In this document: positions 14,668 to 23,107 of the stretch, piece by piece
How the letters are laid out: every line of letters begins with the position of its first letter
Numbering within the stretch: position 1 is the stretch's first letter
Origin: JBBPYA01 sp038200385
GTDB taxonomy: Bacteria > Actinomycetota > Actinomycetes > Mycobacteriales > Geodermatophilaceae
NCBI GenBank assembly: GCA_038200385.1
Contig: JBBPYA010000128.1
Span: forward strand, 1-23,147
Direction of reading: 5' to 3'
Length of the DNA stretch: 23,147 nt
Position numbers and translations under genes: made by a program
The notes under the pieces: model-generated
Databases searched by the model: none
What the model was told of the DNA's origin: nothing
Seen by the model: only the letters and a program-made list of their open reading frames with translations

Positions 14668-16269
14668 TCAGGCCAGTGCGACGAGGTCGGCGAACTCCTC
14701 GCTCCAGGTGTCCTCGACCCCGTCGGGCAGCAGGATGACCTTCTCCGGGGCGAGCGCGGTGACCGCGCCCTCGTCGTGGGTGACCAGGACGACCGCCCCG
14801 GCGTACGTCGACAGCGCCCCGAGCACCTGTTCCCGCGAGGCCGGATCGAGGTTGTTCGTCGGTTCGTCGAGCAGCAGCACGTTCGCCGAGGAGCAGACCA
14901 GCCCGGCCAGCGCCAGCCGGGTCTTCTCCCCGCCGGACAGGGTGCCGGCCCGCTGGTCGGCGACGTCGCCGGAGAACAGGAACGAGCCGAGGATCCGGCG
15001 CAGTTCCCCGTCGGTAGCCTGGGGTGCAGCGGCCCGCATGTTCTCCAGCACCGTGCGGTCGGTGTCCAGCGTCTCGTGTTCCTGGGCGTAGTAGCCGAGT
15101 CGGAGTCCGTGCCCGGGTTCCACCGCCCCGGTGTCGGAGGGCTCGAGGCCGCCCAGGATGCGCAGCAGGGTGGTCTTGCCGGCGCCGTTCAGGCCGAGTA
15201 CCACGACCCGGGAGCCGCGGTCCACGGCGAGGTCGACGTCGGTGAAGACCTCGAGCGACCCGTAGCTCTTGGACAGCCCGGCGGCCGTCAGCGGCGTACG
15301 CCCGCACGGGGCCGGGGTCGGGAACCGGACCCGGACCACCCGGTCGGCCTGCCGGACGCCGTCCAGGCCGGCGGCGAGCCGGTCCGCGCGGCGGTCCATA
15401 CTGTGCGCCGCCCGGGCCTTGGTCGCCTTGGCCCGCATCTTGTCCGCCTGCGAGCGCAGCGCATCGATCTTGCGTTCGGCATTGGCCCGCTCCCGCTTGC
15501 GGCGCCGTTCGTCGGTCTCGCGCTGCTGCAGGTACTCCGCCCAGCCGACGTTGTAGACGTCCATCTCCGACCGGGTCGCGTCCAGGTGCCACACCTTGTT
15601 CACGACGTGCCCCAGCAAGGCGGCGTCGTGACTGATCACGATCAGTCCGCCGCGGTGCTGGCGCAGGAAGTCCCGCAGCCAGGAGATCGAGTCCGCGTCC
15701 AGGTGGTTGGTCGGCTCGTCGAGCAGCATCGTCTCGGCGTCGCTGAACAAGATCCTGGCCAGCTCCACCCGCCGGCGCTGCCCGCCGGACAAGGTGCGCA
15801 GCGGCTGGGCGAGGACCCGGTCGGGCAGGCCGAGGTTGGAGCAGATCCGAGCCGCCTCGCTCTCCGCGGCGTAGCCACCCAGCGCGGTGAAACGGTCCTC
15901 GAGCTGCCCGTACCGGCGGACCGCCTGCGAGCGCGCCGCCTCGTCCACGAGCGAGCTCATCTCGACCTGCAACTTCTGCAGGTCGCTGAGCATCCGGTCG
16001 AGGCCGCGGGCGGACAGCACCCGGTCGCTGGCGGTCACATCGAGGTCGCCGGTCCTCGGGTCCTGCGGCAGGTAGCCGGCAGGGCTGGTGGTCTCGATAT
16101 TGCCGGCGTACGGCGCGGTCTCCTCCGCCAGGCAGCGCAGGGTGGTTGTCTTTCCGGCGCCGTTGCGGCCGACCAGGCCGATCCGGTCGCCGGGCTGGAC
16201 GCGCACGGTCGCCGGGGACAGCAGGATGCGGGAACCCGCGCGCAGCTCCAGCGCGGTGGCGGTGATCAC
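14668..16269 (-). CDS. ABC-F family ATPase (ribosome-associated type)
   Basis: A 533-aa soluble protein with two ATPase domains and no membrane segments, the ABC-F arrangement. The first has GRNGAGKTT, LSGGQRRRVELARILF and MLLDEPTNHLD. The second has GLNGAGKTT, LSGGEKTRLALAGLV and VLLLDEPTNNLD. Between them lies the long charged interdomain linker with QQRETDERRRKRERANAERK (about 250-270). Family members act on the ribosome as translation factors or antibiotic-protection proteins; which applies here cannot be told. The GTG at 16269 has no strong ribosome-binding site. Homologues in actinobacteria are near-universal, favouring a housekeeping translation role. Confidence 0.94.
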   Translation of the reverse strand: MITATALELRAGSRILLSPATVRVQPGDRIGLVGRNGAGKTTTLRCLAEETAPYAGNIETTSPAGYLPQDPRTGDLDVTASDRVLSARGLDRMLSDLQKLQVEMSSLVDEAARSQAVRRYGQLEDRFTALGGYAAESEAARICSNLGLPDRVLAQPLRTLSGGQRRRVELARILFSDAETMLLDEPTNHLDADSISWLRDFLRQHRGGLIVISHDAALLGHVVNKVWHLDATRSEMDVYNVGWAEYLQQRETDERRRKRERANAERKIDALRSQADKMRAKATKARAAHSMDRRADRLAAGLDGVRQADRVVRVRFPTPAPCGRTPLTAAGLSKSYGSLEVFTDVDLAVDRGSRVVVLGLNGAGKTTLLRILGGLEPSDTGAVEPGHGLRLGYYAQEHETLDTDRTVLENMRAAAPQATDGELRRILGSFLFSGDVADQRAGTLSGGEKTRLALAGLVCSSANVLLLDEPTNNLDPASREQVLGALSTYAGAVVLVTHDEGAVTALAPEKVILLPDGVEDTWSEEFADLVALA

Positions 16270-16390
16270 GGCAGCACTCGCAGACGGGTAGACGGGACGG
16301 GGCAGGGCCGCAGCGGCGGATCCTTCGTCAACACGTCAACGGCTGCACCCGGGTGAGTCTACCCGCGCGGTGTGCCGGCCGGCCCACTAC
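16270..16390. other. Upstream region of the ABC-F gene
   Basis: No gene. On the minus strand it holds GTTGAC twice with an 8-bp period (plus strand 16327-16340), either of which could be a -35. An extended -10-like GGGTAGACT lies further upstream (about 16356-16364), within a short inverted repeat CGGGT-GAGTCT-ACCCG (16350-16365). The elements do not form one properly spaced promoter, so the exact start is uncertain. Confidence 0.3.
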
Positions 16391-16458
16391 CGTGATCACG
16401 GACTTTCACCGGTCAGGACCGGCGGATCCCCATGATCACGATAAGCACGGGGGCGGGG
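16391..16458. repeat. Intergenic repeat, copy A (3' side of GNAT)
   Basis: This 68-bp unit recurs at 17141-17208, exactly 750 bp away in the same orientation. A 32-bp core (16409-16440) is identical in both copies; the flanks differ at about nine positions. The core contains CCGGTCAGGACCGG, a hairpin-forming inverted repeat, followed by GGATCCCCATGATCACG. This copy begins inside a perfect 12-bp palindrome, CCGTGATCACGG (16390-16401). The features resemble REP-type intergenic elements, possibly acting as a bidirectional terminator. Confidence 0.85.
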
Positions 16459-16474
16459 CGTTGGATCCTCCGGG

Positions 16475-17149
16475 TCAGCCGAGCGGGTTGACGAAGAGCA
16501 CCTCGGCACCCACGGGCCGGTAGCCCGCGGCGAGCAAAGCACGCAGCGAGGCGGCGTTGCCCGGCGCGACCTGGGCCCAGACCGCCTCGTCCGGGTCGAC
16601 CAGGAACCGGGCGGCCCGCGCCAGGGCGCGTCCCATTCCCCGGCCACGGTCGGCCGGCGACACCTCGAAGGCGGTCTCCCAGCGGCCGCCGAGGCCGCGT
16701 CCGACAAGGACCATCGACTCCGGCGCCGGCTCGACAACGTAGGCCCTGACGTCGGTGCGGTAGCGGACGGCGCGGACCATCCGCGGATGGTCCCCGGTCA
16801 GCGGGACCAGCTCGAGCGCGGGCCGACCGGCGGAGCCCCTCGCGAGCAGCACGACGTCCAGCGAACCCTGCGTTCGTCGGAGTAGCCCGGCCAGCTCAGT
16901 GAGAAACGGCCCCTTCAACGGAGCTCCGAGATCGTGGGGGTCCAGCTGGCGGCGTACCCAGCCGGAGTCCACGTCCGCGGCCACGACATGGTGCCCGGTG
17001 AACCCGAGCACGGCCGCCGTCGTACCCGGCGGTTGCGGGTACACGTCCACTGCGCCGTCGGCCGCAGCAAGGTGTCCGATGGCCACCGCTGCAAGCAGCT
17101 CCGCAAACGGATGCGGCCCGGATCCGGCCCCACCCTGACTCGCGATCAT
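16475..17149 (-). CDS. GNAT-family N-acetyltransferase with N-terminal extension
   Basis: A 224-aa protein. The C-terminal half is a GNAT domain: a central strand GRWETAFEVSP, the acetyl-CoA loop DRGRGMGRALARAARFL (about 170-186), AQVAPGNAASLRALLAAGYR and the final strand GAEVLFVNPLG. The N-terminal 110 residues contain AVLGFTGHHVVAADVDSGWV and are shared with a family of actinobacterial acetyltransferases, not a known enzyme group. Substrate is unknown. The ATG at 17149 lies inside repeat copy B and lacks a ribosome-binding site, so a later start is possible. The gene is bracketed by the two repeats, which may isolate it from the suf operon upstream. Confidence 0.85.
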   Translation of the reverse strand: MIASQGGAGSGPHPFAELLAAVAIGHLAAADGAVDVYPQPPGTTAAVLGFTGHHVVAADVDSGWVRRQLDPHDLGAPLKGPFLTELAGLLRRTQGSLDVVLLARGSAGRPALELVPLTGDHPRMVRAVRYRTDVRAYVVEPAPESMVLVGRGLGGRWETAFEVSPADRGRGMGRALARAARFLVDPDEAVWAQVAPGNAASLRALLAAGYRPVGAEVLFVNPLG

Positions 17150-17208
17150 AGGATTTCGCCGGTCAGGACCGGCGGATCCCCATGATCACGGTAGGCACGG
17201 GGGCGGGC
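17141..17208. repeat. Intergenic repeat, copy B (5' side of GNAT)
   Basis: The second copy of the 68-bp unit, in the same orientation as copy A. The hairpin arms are extended here to GCCGGTC-AG-GACCGGC (17158-17173). It fills the 71-bp gap between sufT and the GNAT gene and includes the GNAT start codon. The hairpin could end the suf transcript. Confidence 0.85.
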
Positions 17209-17220
17209 GCCGGCGGGGGG

Positions 17221-17574
17221 TCAGACGTTGAAGCCGAGTGCGCGCAGCTGCTCGCGCCCGTCGTCGGTGATCTTGTCCGGGCCCCACGGCGGCATCCAGA
17301 CCCAGTTGATCCTCGCGTCCGAGGCCAACCCGGGGCCCGGGCCGCCGGTCAGCGCCTGGATGGTCTGATCCTCGATCACGTCGGTGAGCGGGCAGGCCGC
17401 CGAGGTCAGCGTCATGTCCAGCGTCACGACGTTGCCGTCGTCCACGTGGACGCCGTACAGCAGGCCCAGGTCGACCACGTTGACCCCCAGTTCGGGGTCG
17501 ACCACGTCGCGCATGGCCTCCTCGATGTCCTCCACCGACGGCTTCTCAGCCGGTTGTGTCGTCGTCTCACTCAT
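17221..17574 (-). CDS. sufT: SufT-like DUF59 (MIP18 family) Fe-S maturation factor
   Basis: A 117-aa protein with one DUF59 domain. The hallmark DPELGVNVVDLGLLYG (about 27-42) and the cysteine segment TSAACPLTDVIEDQT are present, and it ends with WVWMPPWGPDKITDDGREQL. SufT proteins help mature Fe-S proteins, probably at the transfer step. The ATG at 17574 has GGAGGT 5 nt upstream and lies inside the end of sufU (ATGAGTGA, 8-bp overlap), so the two are translationally coupled. It is the last gene of the suf operon. Confidence 0.93.
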   Translation of the reverse strand: MSETTTQPAEKPSVEDIEEAMRDVVDPELGVNVVDLGLLYGVHVDDGNVVTLDMTLTSAACPLTDVIEDQTIQALTGGPGPGLASDARINWVWMPPWGPDKITDDGREQLRALGFNV

Positions 17575-18064
17575 CGCTACCTCCGCTGTCATCCGTGCGG
17601 GCTCCAGTCTGGCCCGGGTGCTGCGCGCCTGCTCGGGCGGTGGCGTCGCGGAAGGCCATCCAGCCCAGCAACGCACACTTGACCCGGGCCGGGTACTTGC
17701 CCACGCCGGTGAACGCCACGGCGTCGTCGAGGGACTCCTCGAGGGACTCCGCGACGGCGGGGTCGCCCCTGCTCTGCATGAGCGTCAGGAAGTCGGCGCC
17801 GATTGCCTCCGCCTGCGACAGCGACTTGCCCACCACCAGGTCGTGCAGCAACGACTCCGAGGCCTGGCTGATCGAGCAGCCCAGTCCCTCGTAGGACACG
17901 TCGGCGACGGTGTCGCCGTCCAACTTCACCCGCAGCGTGACCTCGTCCCCGCAGGTCGGGTTGACCTGGAAGGACTCCCCGTCGTACGGCTCGCGCAGGC
18001 CGCGGCCGTGCGGGTCGCGGTAATGGTCCAGGATGATCTCCTGGTACATCGACTGCAGTTGCAT
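17567..18064 (-). CDS. sufU: SufU, Fe-S assembly sulfur-acceptor protein
   Basis: A 165-aa SufU/IscU-like protein. Zinc/sulfur ligands are visible as Cys38 and Asp40 in NPTCGDEV, Cys63 in GLGCSISQASESLL and a third cysteine in RVKCALLGW near 128. In the SUF systems of Gram-positive bacteria, SufU takes persulfide sulfur from SufS and passes it to SufBCD. The insertion between the second and third cysteines (SRGDPAVAESLEESLDDAVA) is typical of SufU rather than IscU. The C-terminal 20 residues are polar and likely disordered. Its ATG shares one base with the sufS stop (TGATG). Confidence 0.95.
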   Translation of the reverse strand: MQLQSMYQEIILDHYRDPHGRGLREPYDGESFQVNPTCGDEVTLRVKLDGDTVADVSYEGLGCSISQASESLLHDLVVGKSLSQAEAIGADFLTLMQSRGDPAVAESLEESLDDAVAFTGVGKYPARVKCALLGWMAFRDATARAGAQHPGQTGARTDDSGGSDE

Positions 18065-19356
18065 CAGCTCACCCGGAAGAATCGGCGGACCTGCTCCAGC
18101 CCGTCAGCCAGCGCATCGATCTCCGCGGTCGTCGTGTACAGGTAACCCGAGGCCCGGGTCGACGACGGGATCGCGAACCTGCGGTGCGCGGGCTTGGCGC
18201 AGTGGTGGCCGCCGCGGACCGCGATGCCGAGGGAGTCCAGGACCTGCCCGATGTCGTGCGGGTGCAGCGGGTCGAAGGTGAAGCTGATCGCGCCACCACG
18301 GTCCTCGATCGTGGTCGGACCGAGGATCCGGACACCCGGCACGGCCTGCAGCCGATCCAGGGCGTACGCGGTGATCTCCCGCTCGTGCGCGGCCACCGCG
18401 TCCATCCCGATCGCGGTCAGGTAGTCCACGGCCGCCCCGAGCCCGACCGCCTGGGCGATCGGTGGCGTGCCCGCCTCGAAGCGGTGCGGCGGCGGCGCGT
18501 ACGTCGACCGCTCCATCCGCACGTCCTCGATCATCTCGCCGCCACCGTGGAACGGCGGCAGCTGGCAGAGCAGCTCGTGCCGCCCCCACAGCGCGCCGAT
18601 CCCGGTGGGGCCCACCATCTTGTGCCCGGTGAACCCGACGATGTCCGCGCCGGTCGCGGTGACGTCGTAGGGCAGCTGTGGCACGGCCTGCGCGGCGTCG
18701 AGCACGACCAGCGCGCCGACCTCGTGCGCGCGGCGGGCGATCTGGGCGACCGGGTTGATCGTGCCGAGCATGTTCGACACGTGGACGAGCGCGACGACCT
18801 TGGTCCGCTCGTTGATCAACTCGTCGAGCCGGGACAGGTCCAGCCGGCCGTCCTCGGTCAGGCCGATCCAGCGCAGTGTCGCGCCGGTCCGCTGGGTCAG
18901 GAGCTGCCACGGCACGATGTTGGAGTGGTGCTCCATCTCGGTGATGAGCACCTCGTCGCCGGGTCCCACCCGGTACGGCGGATCGGCCCACGCCAGCACG
19001 TTGGCGACCAGGTTCAGTGCCTCGGTCACTCCGCGGGTGAAGACGATCTCGTCCCGGCTGGGCGCCTTGACAAAGGCGGCCAACTTGTCGCGGGCCCCCT
19101 CGAACGCCGCGGTGGCCTCCTCGCCGAGCTGGTGTACGGCGCGGGCCACGTTGGCGTTGTGCCGGGCGTAGTGCTCCATCAGCGCGTCGAGGACCTGCTG
19201 CGGCTTCTGCGAGGTGTTCGCGCTGTCCAGGTACACCAGCGGTCGATCGTCGGCCAGCCGGCGCTGCAGGATCGGGAAGTCCTTGCGGACCACGTCGACG
19301 TCGTACGCCGGCGCGGGTCCGCTCAACGGCATTCCGGTACCCAGATCGAGGCTCAT
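18064..19356 (-). CDS. sufS: SufS cysteine desulfurase (PLP)
   Basis: A 430-aa group II cysteine desulfurase that removes sulfur from L-cysteine as a persulfide. The PLP lysine is Lys246 in GFTGHKMVGPTGIG, with the preceding VLDAAQAVPQ aspartate contacting the cofactor. The persulfide cysteine is Cys386 in RGGHHCAKP. EMEHHSNIVPWQ is the other hallmark segment. Length is slightly above the usual 405-420 because of an N-terminal tail. Its ATG overlaps the sufC stop (ATGA) and its own stop overlaps the sufU start, so it is tightly coupled on both sides. Confidence 0.97.
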   Translation of the reverse strand: MSLDLGTGMPLSGPAPAYDVDVVRKDFPILQRRLADDRPLVYLDSANTSQKPQQVLDALMEHYARHNANVARAVHQLGEEATAAFEGARDKLAAFVKAPSRDEIVFTRGVTEALNLVANVLAWADPPYRVGPGDEVLITEMEHHSNIVPWQLLTQRTGATLRWIGLTEDGRLDLSRLDELINERTKVVALVHVSNMLGTINPVAQIARRAHEVGALVVLDAAQAVPQLPYDVTATGADIVGFTGHKMVGPTGIGALWGRHELLCQLPPFHGGGEMIEDVRMERSTYAPPPHRFEAGTPPIAQAVGLGAAVDYLTAIGMDAVAAHEREITAYALDRLQAVPGVRILGPTTIEDRGGAISFTFDPLHPHDIGQVLDSLGIAVRGGHHCAKPAHRRFAIPSSTRASGYLYTTTAEIDALADGLEQVRRFFRVS

Positions 19357-20114
19357 GCCGGTGCCTTGAGGAAGCGCTCGTACCCTTCGGCCTCCAGCCG
19401 GTCGGCCAGCTCGTGGCCGCCCTCCTCGGCGATCCGGCCGTCGACGAACACGTGCACGAAGTCCGGCTTGATGTAGTTCAGGATCCGGGTGTAGTGGGTG
19501 ATGAGCAGCACTCCGGTGTCGCCGGTGTCGCGGACCCGGTTGACGCCCTCGGCGACCGCCCGCAGCGCGTCGACGTCCAGGCCGGAGTCGGTCTCGTCGA
19601 GTACGGCGATGGACGGCTTGAGCAGGGACAGCTGGAGGATCTCGTGCCGCTTCTTCTCCCCGCCGGAGAAGCCCTCGTTGACGTTGCGTTCGGCGAAGGC
19701 GGGGTCGATCCCGAGCGCCCCCATCTCGGCCTTGACCTCCTTGACCCAGGTCCGGATCTTCGGGGCCTCGCCGCGCAGCGCGGTCGCCGCCGATCGCAGG
19801 AAGTTCGACACCGACACGCCCGGCACCTCGACCGGGTACTGCATGGCCAGGAACAGCCCGGCCCGGGCCCGCGCGTCCACGGTCATCGCGAGCACGTCCT
19901 GACCGTCCAGCGTGATGCTGCCCTGCGTCACGGTGTACTTCGGGTGACCGGCGATGCTGTAGGCCAGCGTGGACTTGCCGGAGCCGTTGGGGCCCATGAT
20001 GGCGTGGGTCTGCCCCGAGGAGATCGTCAGGTCGACCCCCTTGAGGATCGCCTTCTCGACGTCGTCGGTGCCCGTGACGCTGACGTGCAGGTCGCGGATC
20101 TCAAGCGTGGCCAC
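19353..20114 (-). CDS. sufC: SufC, ATPase of the SufBCD scaffold
   Basis: A 253-aa ABC-type ATPase that powers the SufBCD complex rather than a transporter. It has Walker A GPNGSGKSTLAYSIAGHPKY, signature FSGGEKKRHEILQLSLL, Walker B IAVLDETDSGLDVDAL and the switch His in LLITHYTRILNYI. The signature FSGGEKKR and D-loop TDSGLD are SufC hallmarks. The start is a GTG at 20114, 5 bp after the Rieske gene stop, with GAAAG and GGGAGA just upstream. Confidence 0.97.
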   Translation of the reverse strand: MATLEIRDLHVSVTGTDDVEKAILKGVDLTISSGQTHAIMGPNGSGKSTLAYSIAGHPKYTVTQGSITLDGQDVLAMTVDARARAGLFLAMQYPVEVPGVSVSNFLRSAATALRGEAPKIRTWVKEVKAEMGALGIDPAFAERNVNEGFSGGEKKRHEILQLSLLKPSIAVLDETDSGLDVDALRAVAEGVNRVRDTGDTGVLLITHYTRILNYIKPDFVHVFVDGRIAEEGGHELADRLEAEGYERFLKAPA

Positions 20115-20119
20115 AGCTT

Positions 20120-20443
20120 TCAGTTCTCCCTGGTGTCGGTCGAATCGATCAGTACGTCGGAGCCGTCCACCCGCACCGGGTAGACCGGAACGGCGACGGT
20201 GGCCGGTGGCCCGGTGGGTTCACCGGTGCGCAGGTCGAAGCGGGACCCGTGCAGCCAGCATTCGATGGTGGTGCCCTCGATCTCGCCCTCGGACAGCGGC
20301 ACCTCGGCGTGCGAGCACACGTCCTCGATCGCGAACAGCTCGTCGCCGGTCCGCACGATCGCGACCGGCAGCTCCCCGATCTCCACGTGCAACGCGCCGT
20401 CCTCGGCGATGTCGTCGAGGCTGCACACCCGGGTGAAGCTCAT
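20120..20443 (-). CDS. Rieske-type [2Fe-2S] ferredoxin of the suf operon
   Basis: A 107-aa soluble Rieske protein. The cluster ligands are Cys43 and His45 in DVCSHAEVPL and Cys62 and His65 in ECWLHGSRFD. It resembles the ferredoxin subunits of non-haem iron dioxygenases, and annotation pipelines often label it so. Its place between sufD and sufC in an otherwise complete operon argues for a role in Fe-S biogenesis, for example electron supply; this is inference. No transmembrane segment is present. The ATG at 20443 lies 37 bp after sufD. Confidence 0.93.
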   Translation of the reverse strand: MSFTRVCSLDDIAEDGALHVEIGELPVAIVRTGDELFAIEDVCSHAEVPLSEGEIEGTTIECWLHGSRFDLRTGEPTGPPATVAVPVYPVRVDGSDVLIDSTDTREN

Positions 20444-20480
20444 CGCGTGCCCCGGTCCGGGGATACGACGCGGCTTGCCG

Positions 20481-21614
20481 TCATGCGGCTTCCTCGTCGA
20501 GCCGGGCCTCGATGGCGGCCAGCAGCGGCGCGCTGACGGACTCCTCGCCGATCCGCGTCAGCAGCGAGGCGAAGAAGCCGCGGACCACGAGCCGGCGGGC
20601 CTGCGCGGCCGGGATCCCCCGCGACTGCAGGTAGAACAGCTGCTCGTCGTCGAAGCGGCCGGTGGCGCTGGCGTGCCCGGCGCCGACCACCTCACCGGTC
20701 TCGATCTCCAGGTTGGGGACCGAGTCCGCCCGGGCGCCGTCGCCGAGGACGAGGTTGCGGTTGAGCTCGTAGGTGTCGGTGCCGGTCGCGGCGGTCCGGA
20801 TGATGACGTCGCCGACCCAGACCGCGTGCGCGTCCTGCCCCTGCAGCGCGCCGCGGTACTCCACCCGGCTCCGGCAGTCCGGCACGCTGTGGTTGACCCA
20901 CAACCGGTGTTCGAGGTGCTGCCCGATGCCGGCGAAGTACAACCCCAGCAGCTCCGCGGATCCACCCGGGGCGGCGTAGTGCACGTTGTTGACCAGCCGG
21001 ACGAGGTCGCCTCCTAGGGTGACGGCCACCTGCTTCACGGAGGCGTCGCGTCCCACCACGGTGTCCAGCTGTCCGCCGTGCACGCTGCCGGCGTCCCAGT
21101 CCTGGACGACGACGATCGTGACGTTGGCACTGTCACCGACGAGCACCGCGACTCCCCCGGCGTAGCGGGCCTGGCCGCTGTGCCGCAACACGATCGTGCC
21201 GGTAGCGAACGCGCCGATCTCGATCACGACCTGGCCCCAGACGACCTCGTCCGAGCCGGTGCCTCGCAGGTCCACCTCGACCGGGCGCTGCAGTGCGGTC
21301 TGCTCGGCGACCCGCAACACGACGGCACCGTCGCAGCGGGACCGGGCCAGCGCCGCCAACCGGTCCACCGGCTCGGGCAGGCTCTTCAGCAGCGGGTCGT
21401 CGTCCTGCACGGCACCGATCTCGACCCCGTCGGGCAGGTCGTGCGTCCACTCCAGCTGCGCCGACGAGTCCGCGCCGTTGAGCAGCGCGGAGATCCGACG
21501 CAGCGGCGTGAACCGCCACTGCTCCTCGCGGCCGGTGACGGTCGGGAAGTCCTCGACGCGCGTGGATTCGGTGCGCGCCGGCCGGACGTCCAGCGGCGGG
21601 TGAACGGTGGTCAT
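20481..21614 (-). CDS. sufD: SufD, scaffold subunit of SufBCD
   Basis: A 377-aa SufD. The N-terminal helix region carries EEQWRFTPLRRI, and a long right-handed beta-helix follows with GQVVIEIGAFATGTIVLRHS and LVRLVNNVHYAAPGGSAELL. The C-terminal SufB/SufD core contains AGHASATGRFDDEQLFYLQS and AQARRLVVRGFF. The conserved GHASATG histidine is where SufD contributes to the cluster-assembly site. The ATG at 21614 is chosen because homology starts there, with GGAG 11 nt upstream. The open frame continues further upstream only as low-complexity sequence. It begins 53 bp after sufB. Confidence 0.96.
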   Translation of the reverse strand: MTTVHPPLDVRPARTESTRVEDFPTVTGREEQWRFTPLRRISALLNGADSSAQLEWTHDLPDGVEIGAVQDDDPLLKSLPEPVDRLAALARSRCDGAVVLRVAEQTALQRPVEVDLRGTGSDEVVWGQVVIEIGAFATGTIVLRHSGQARYAGGVAVLVGDSANVTIVVVQDWDAGSVHGGQLDTVVGRDASVKQVAVTLGGDLVRLVNNVHYAAPGGSAELLGLYFAGIGQHLEHRLWVNHSVPDCRSRVEYRGALQGQDAHAVWVGDVIIRTAATGTDTYELNRNLVLGDGARADSVPNLEIETGEVVGAGHASATGRFDDEQLFYLQSRGIPAAQARRLVVRGFFASLLTRIGEESVSAPLLAAIEARLDEEAA

Positions 21615-21667
21615 GCTGAGGCGGTCTCCGTCATCGGTGGTCGGCGGGCGCGGTCCAGTCGGTGGGA

Positions 21668-23107
21668 CTAGCCCACCGAGCCCTCCATCTGCAGTTCGAT
21701 CAGCCGGTTGAGCTCCAGCGCGTACTCCATCGGCAGCTCGCGGGCGATCGGCTCGACGAAGCCGCGCACGATCATCGCCATCGCCTCGTCCTCGCTCAGT
21801 CCGCGGCTCATCAGGTAGAACAGCTGGTCGTCGCTGACCTTCGACACCGTGGCCTCGTGCCCCATGGATACGTCGTCCTCGCGGACGTCGACGTACGGGT
21901 AGGTGTCCGACCGGCTGATGCTGTCGACCAGCAGCGCGTCGCACTTCACCGTCGACCGGGAACCGTGCGAGCCGTCGTTGATCTGGACCAGCCCGCGGTA
22001 CGACGTACGCCCGCCGCCGCGCGCCACGGACTTGCTGATGATCGTGCTCGACGTGTTCGGGGCGGCGTGCACCATCTTGGCGCCGGCGTCCTGGTGCTGC
22101 CCCTCGCCGGCGAACGCGACCGAGAGGACCTCGCCCTTGGCGTACTCACCGGTCATCCAGACCGCCGGGTACTTCATCGTGACCTTGGAGCCGATGTTGC
22201 CGTCGACCCACTCCATGGTGGCGCCCTGGTGGGCCACCGCCCGCTTGGTGACGAGGTTGTAGACGTTGTTCGACCAGTTCTGGATGGTCGTGTACCGGCA
22301 GCGCGCGTTCTTCTTGACGATGATCTCCACGACGGCCGAGTGCAGCGAGTCGCTGGTGTAGATCGGGGCCGTGCAGCCCTCGACGTAGTGCACGTAGGCG
22401 CCCTCGTCGACGATGATCAGCGTCCGCTCGAACTGGCCCATGTTCTCGGTGTTGATCCGGAAATAGGCCTGCAGCGGGATGTCGACATGCACGCCCGGCG
22501 GGACGTAGATGAACGAGCCCCCGGACCAGACAGAGGTATTCAGGGCGGCGAACTTGTTGTCCCCCACCGGGATCACCGAGCCGAAGTACTCCTTGAAGAC
22601 GTCCTCGTGCTCGCGCAGGCCGGTGTCGGTGTCCAGGAACAGGACACCCTGCTCCGCCAGGTCCTCGCGGATCTGGTGGTAGACCACCTCGGACTCGTAC
22701 TGCGCGGCCACTCCGGACACAAGTCGCTGCTTCTCCGCCTCCGGGATGCCGAGCCTGTCGTAGGTCGCCTTGATGTCGGCGGGCAGCTCGTCCCAGCTGG
22801 TGGCCTGCTTCTCGGTGGAGCGGACGAAGTACTTGATGTTCTGGAAGTCGATCCCGGAAAGGTCCGATCCCCAGGAGGGCATCGGCTTCTTGTCGAACAG
22901 CTTCAGACCCTTGAGGCGACGATCGAGCATCCACTCCGGCTCGTTCTTCAGCGCCGAGATGCCGCGGACCACGTCTTCGGACAGTCCGCGCTTGGCGATC
23001 GAGCCAGCGGCGTCGGAGTCGGCCCAGCCGAACTGGTAGCGACCCATGGCGTCGATCTGCTGGTCCTGCGTGAGCAGGGCTTCGGTCGGGTCGGAAGTGG
23101 TGGTCAT
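21668..23107 (-). CDS. sufB: SufB, scaffold subunit of SufBCD
   Basis: A 479-aa SufB, the subunit on which nascent Fe-S clusters form. Recognisable segments are the N-terminal KNEPEWMLDRRLKGLKLF, the YVPPGVHVDIPLQAYFRIN stretch, VEGCTAPIYTSDSLHSAVVE, the RCRYTTIQNWSNNVYNLV stretch, and the C-terminal core MGHEATVSKVSDDQLFYLMS with MIVRGFVEPIA. The length is that of an uninterrupted SufB: there is no intein, unlike in many mycobacteria. The ATG at 23107 has GGGAGGA 8 nt upstream. It is the first gene of the operon visible here; a regulator gene such as sufR may lie beyond the right edge. Confidence 0.98.
   Translation of the reverse strand: MTTTSDPTEALLTQDQQIDAMGRYQFGWADSDAAGSIAKRGLSEDVVRGISALKNEPEWMLDRRLKGLKLFDKKPMPSWGSDLSGIDFQNIKYFVRSTEKQATSWDELPADIKATYDRLGIPEAEKQRLVSGVAAQYESEVVYHQIREDLAEQGVLFLDTDTGLREHEDVFKEYFGSVIPVGDNKFAALNTSVWSGGSFIYVPPGVHVDIPLQAYFRINTENMGQFERTLIIVDEGAYVHYVEGCTAPIYTSDSLHSAVVEIIVKKNARCRYTTIQNWSNNVYNLVTKRAVAHQGATMEWVDGNIGSKVTMKYPAVWMTGEYAKGEVLSVAFAGEGQHQDAGAKMVHAAPNTSSTIISKSVARGGGRTSYRGLVQINDGSHGSRSTVKCDALLVDSISRSDTYPYVDVREDDVSMGHEATVSKVSDDQLFYLMSRGLSEDEAMAMIVRGFVEPIARELPMEYALELNRLIELQMEGSVG

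Noticed and set aside
13805..15592. 595-codon minus-strand frame over the membrane protein and ABC-F genes
   Set aside because: It overlaps the ABC-F gene in a wrong frame and continues antisense to the membrane protein; the low-complexity Arg/Gly/Gln composition is typical of a shadow.
14500..16356. 618-codon plus-strand frame opposite the ABC-F gene
   Set aside because: Antisense shadow of a clear two-domain ATPase.
16391..17208. CRISPR array suggested by repeats at 16391 and 17141
   Set aside because: Only two copies, separated by 750 bp with a coding gene between them; no regular spacers and no cas genes.
22000..23107. Possible intein in sufB
   Set aside because: Mycobacterial SufB often carries one, but this gene is 479 codons with continuous homology and no splicing motifs.
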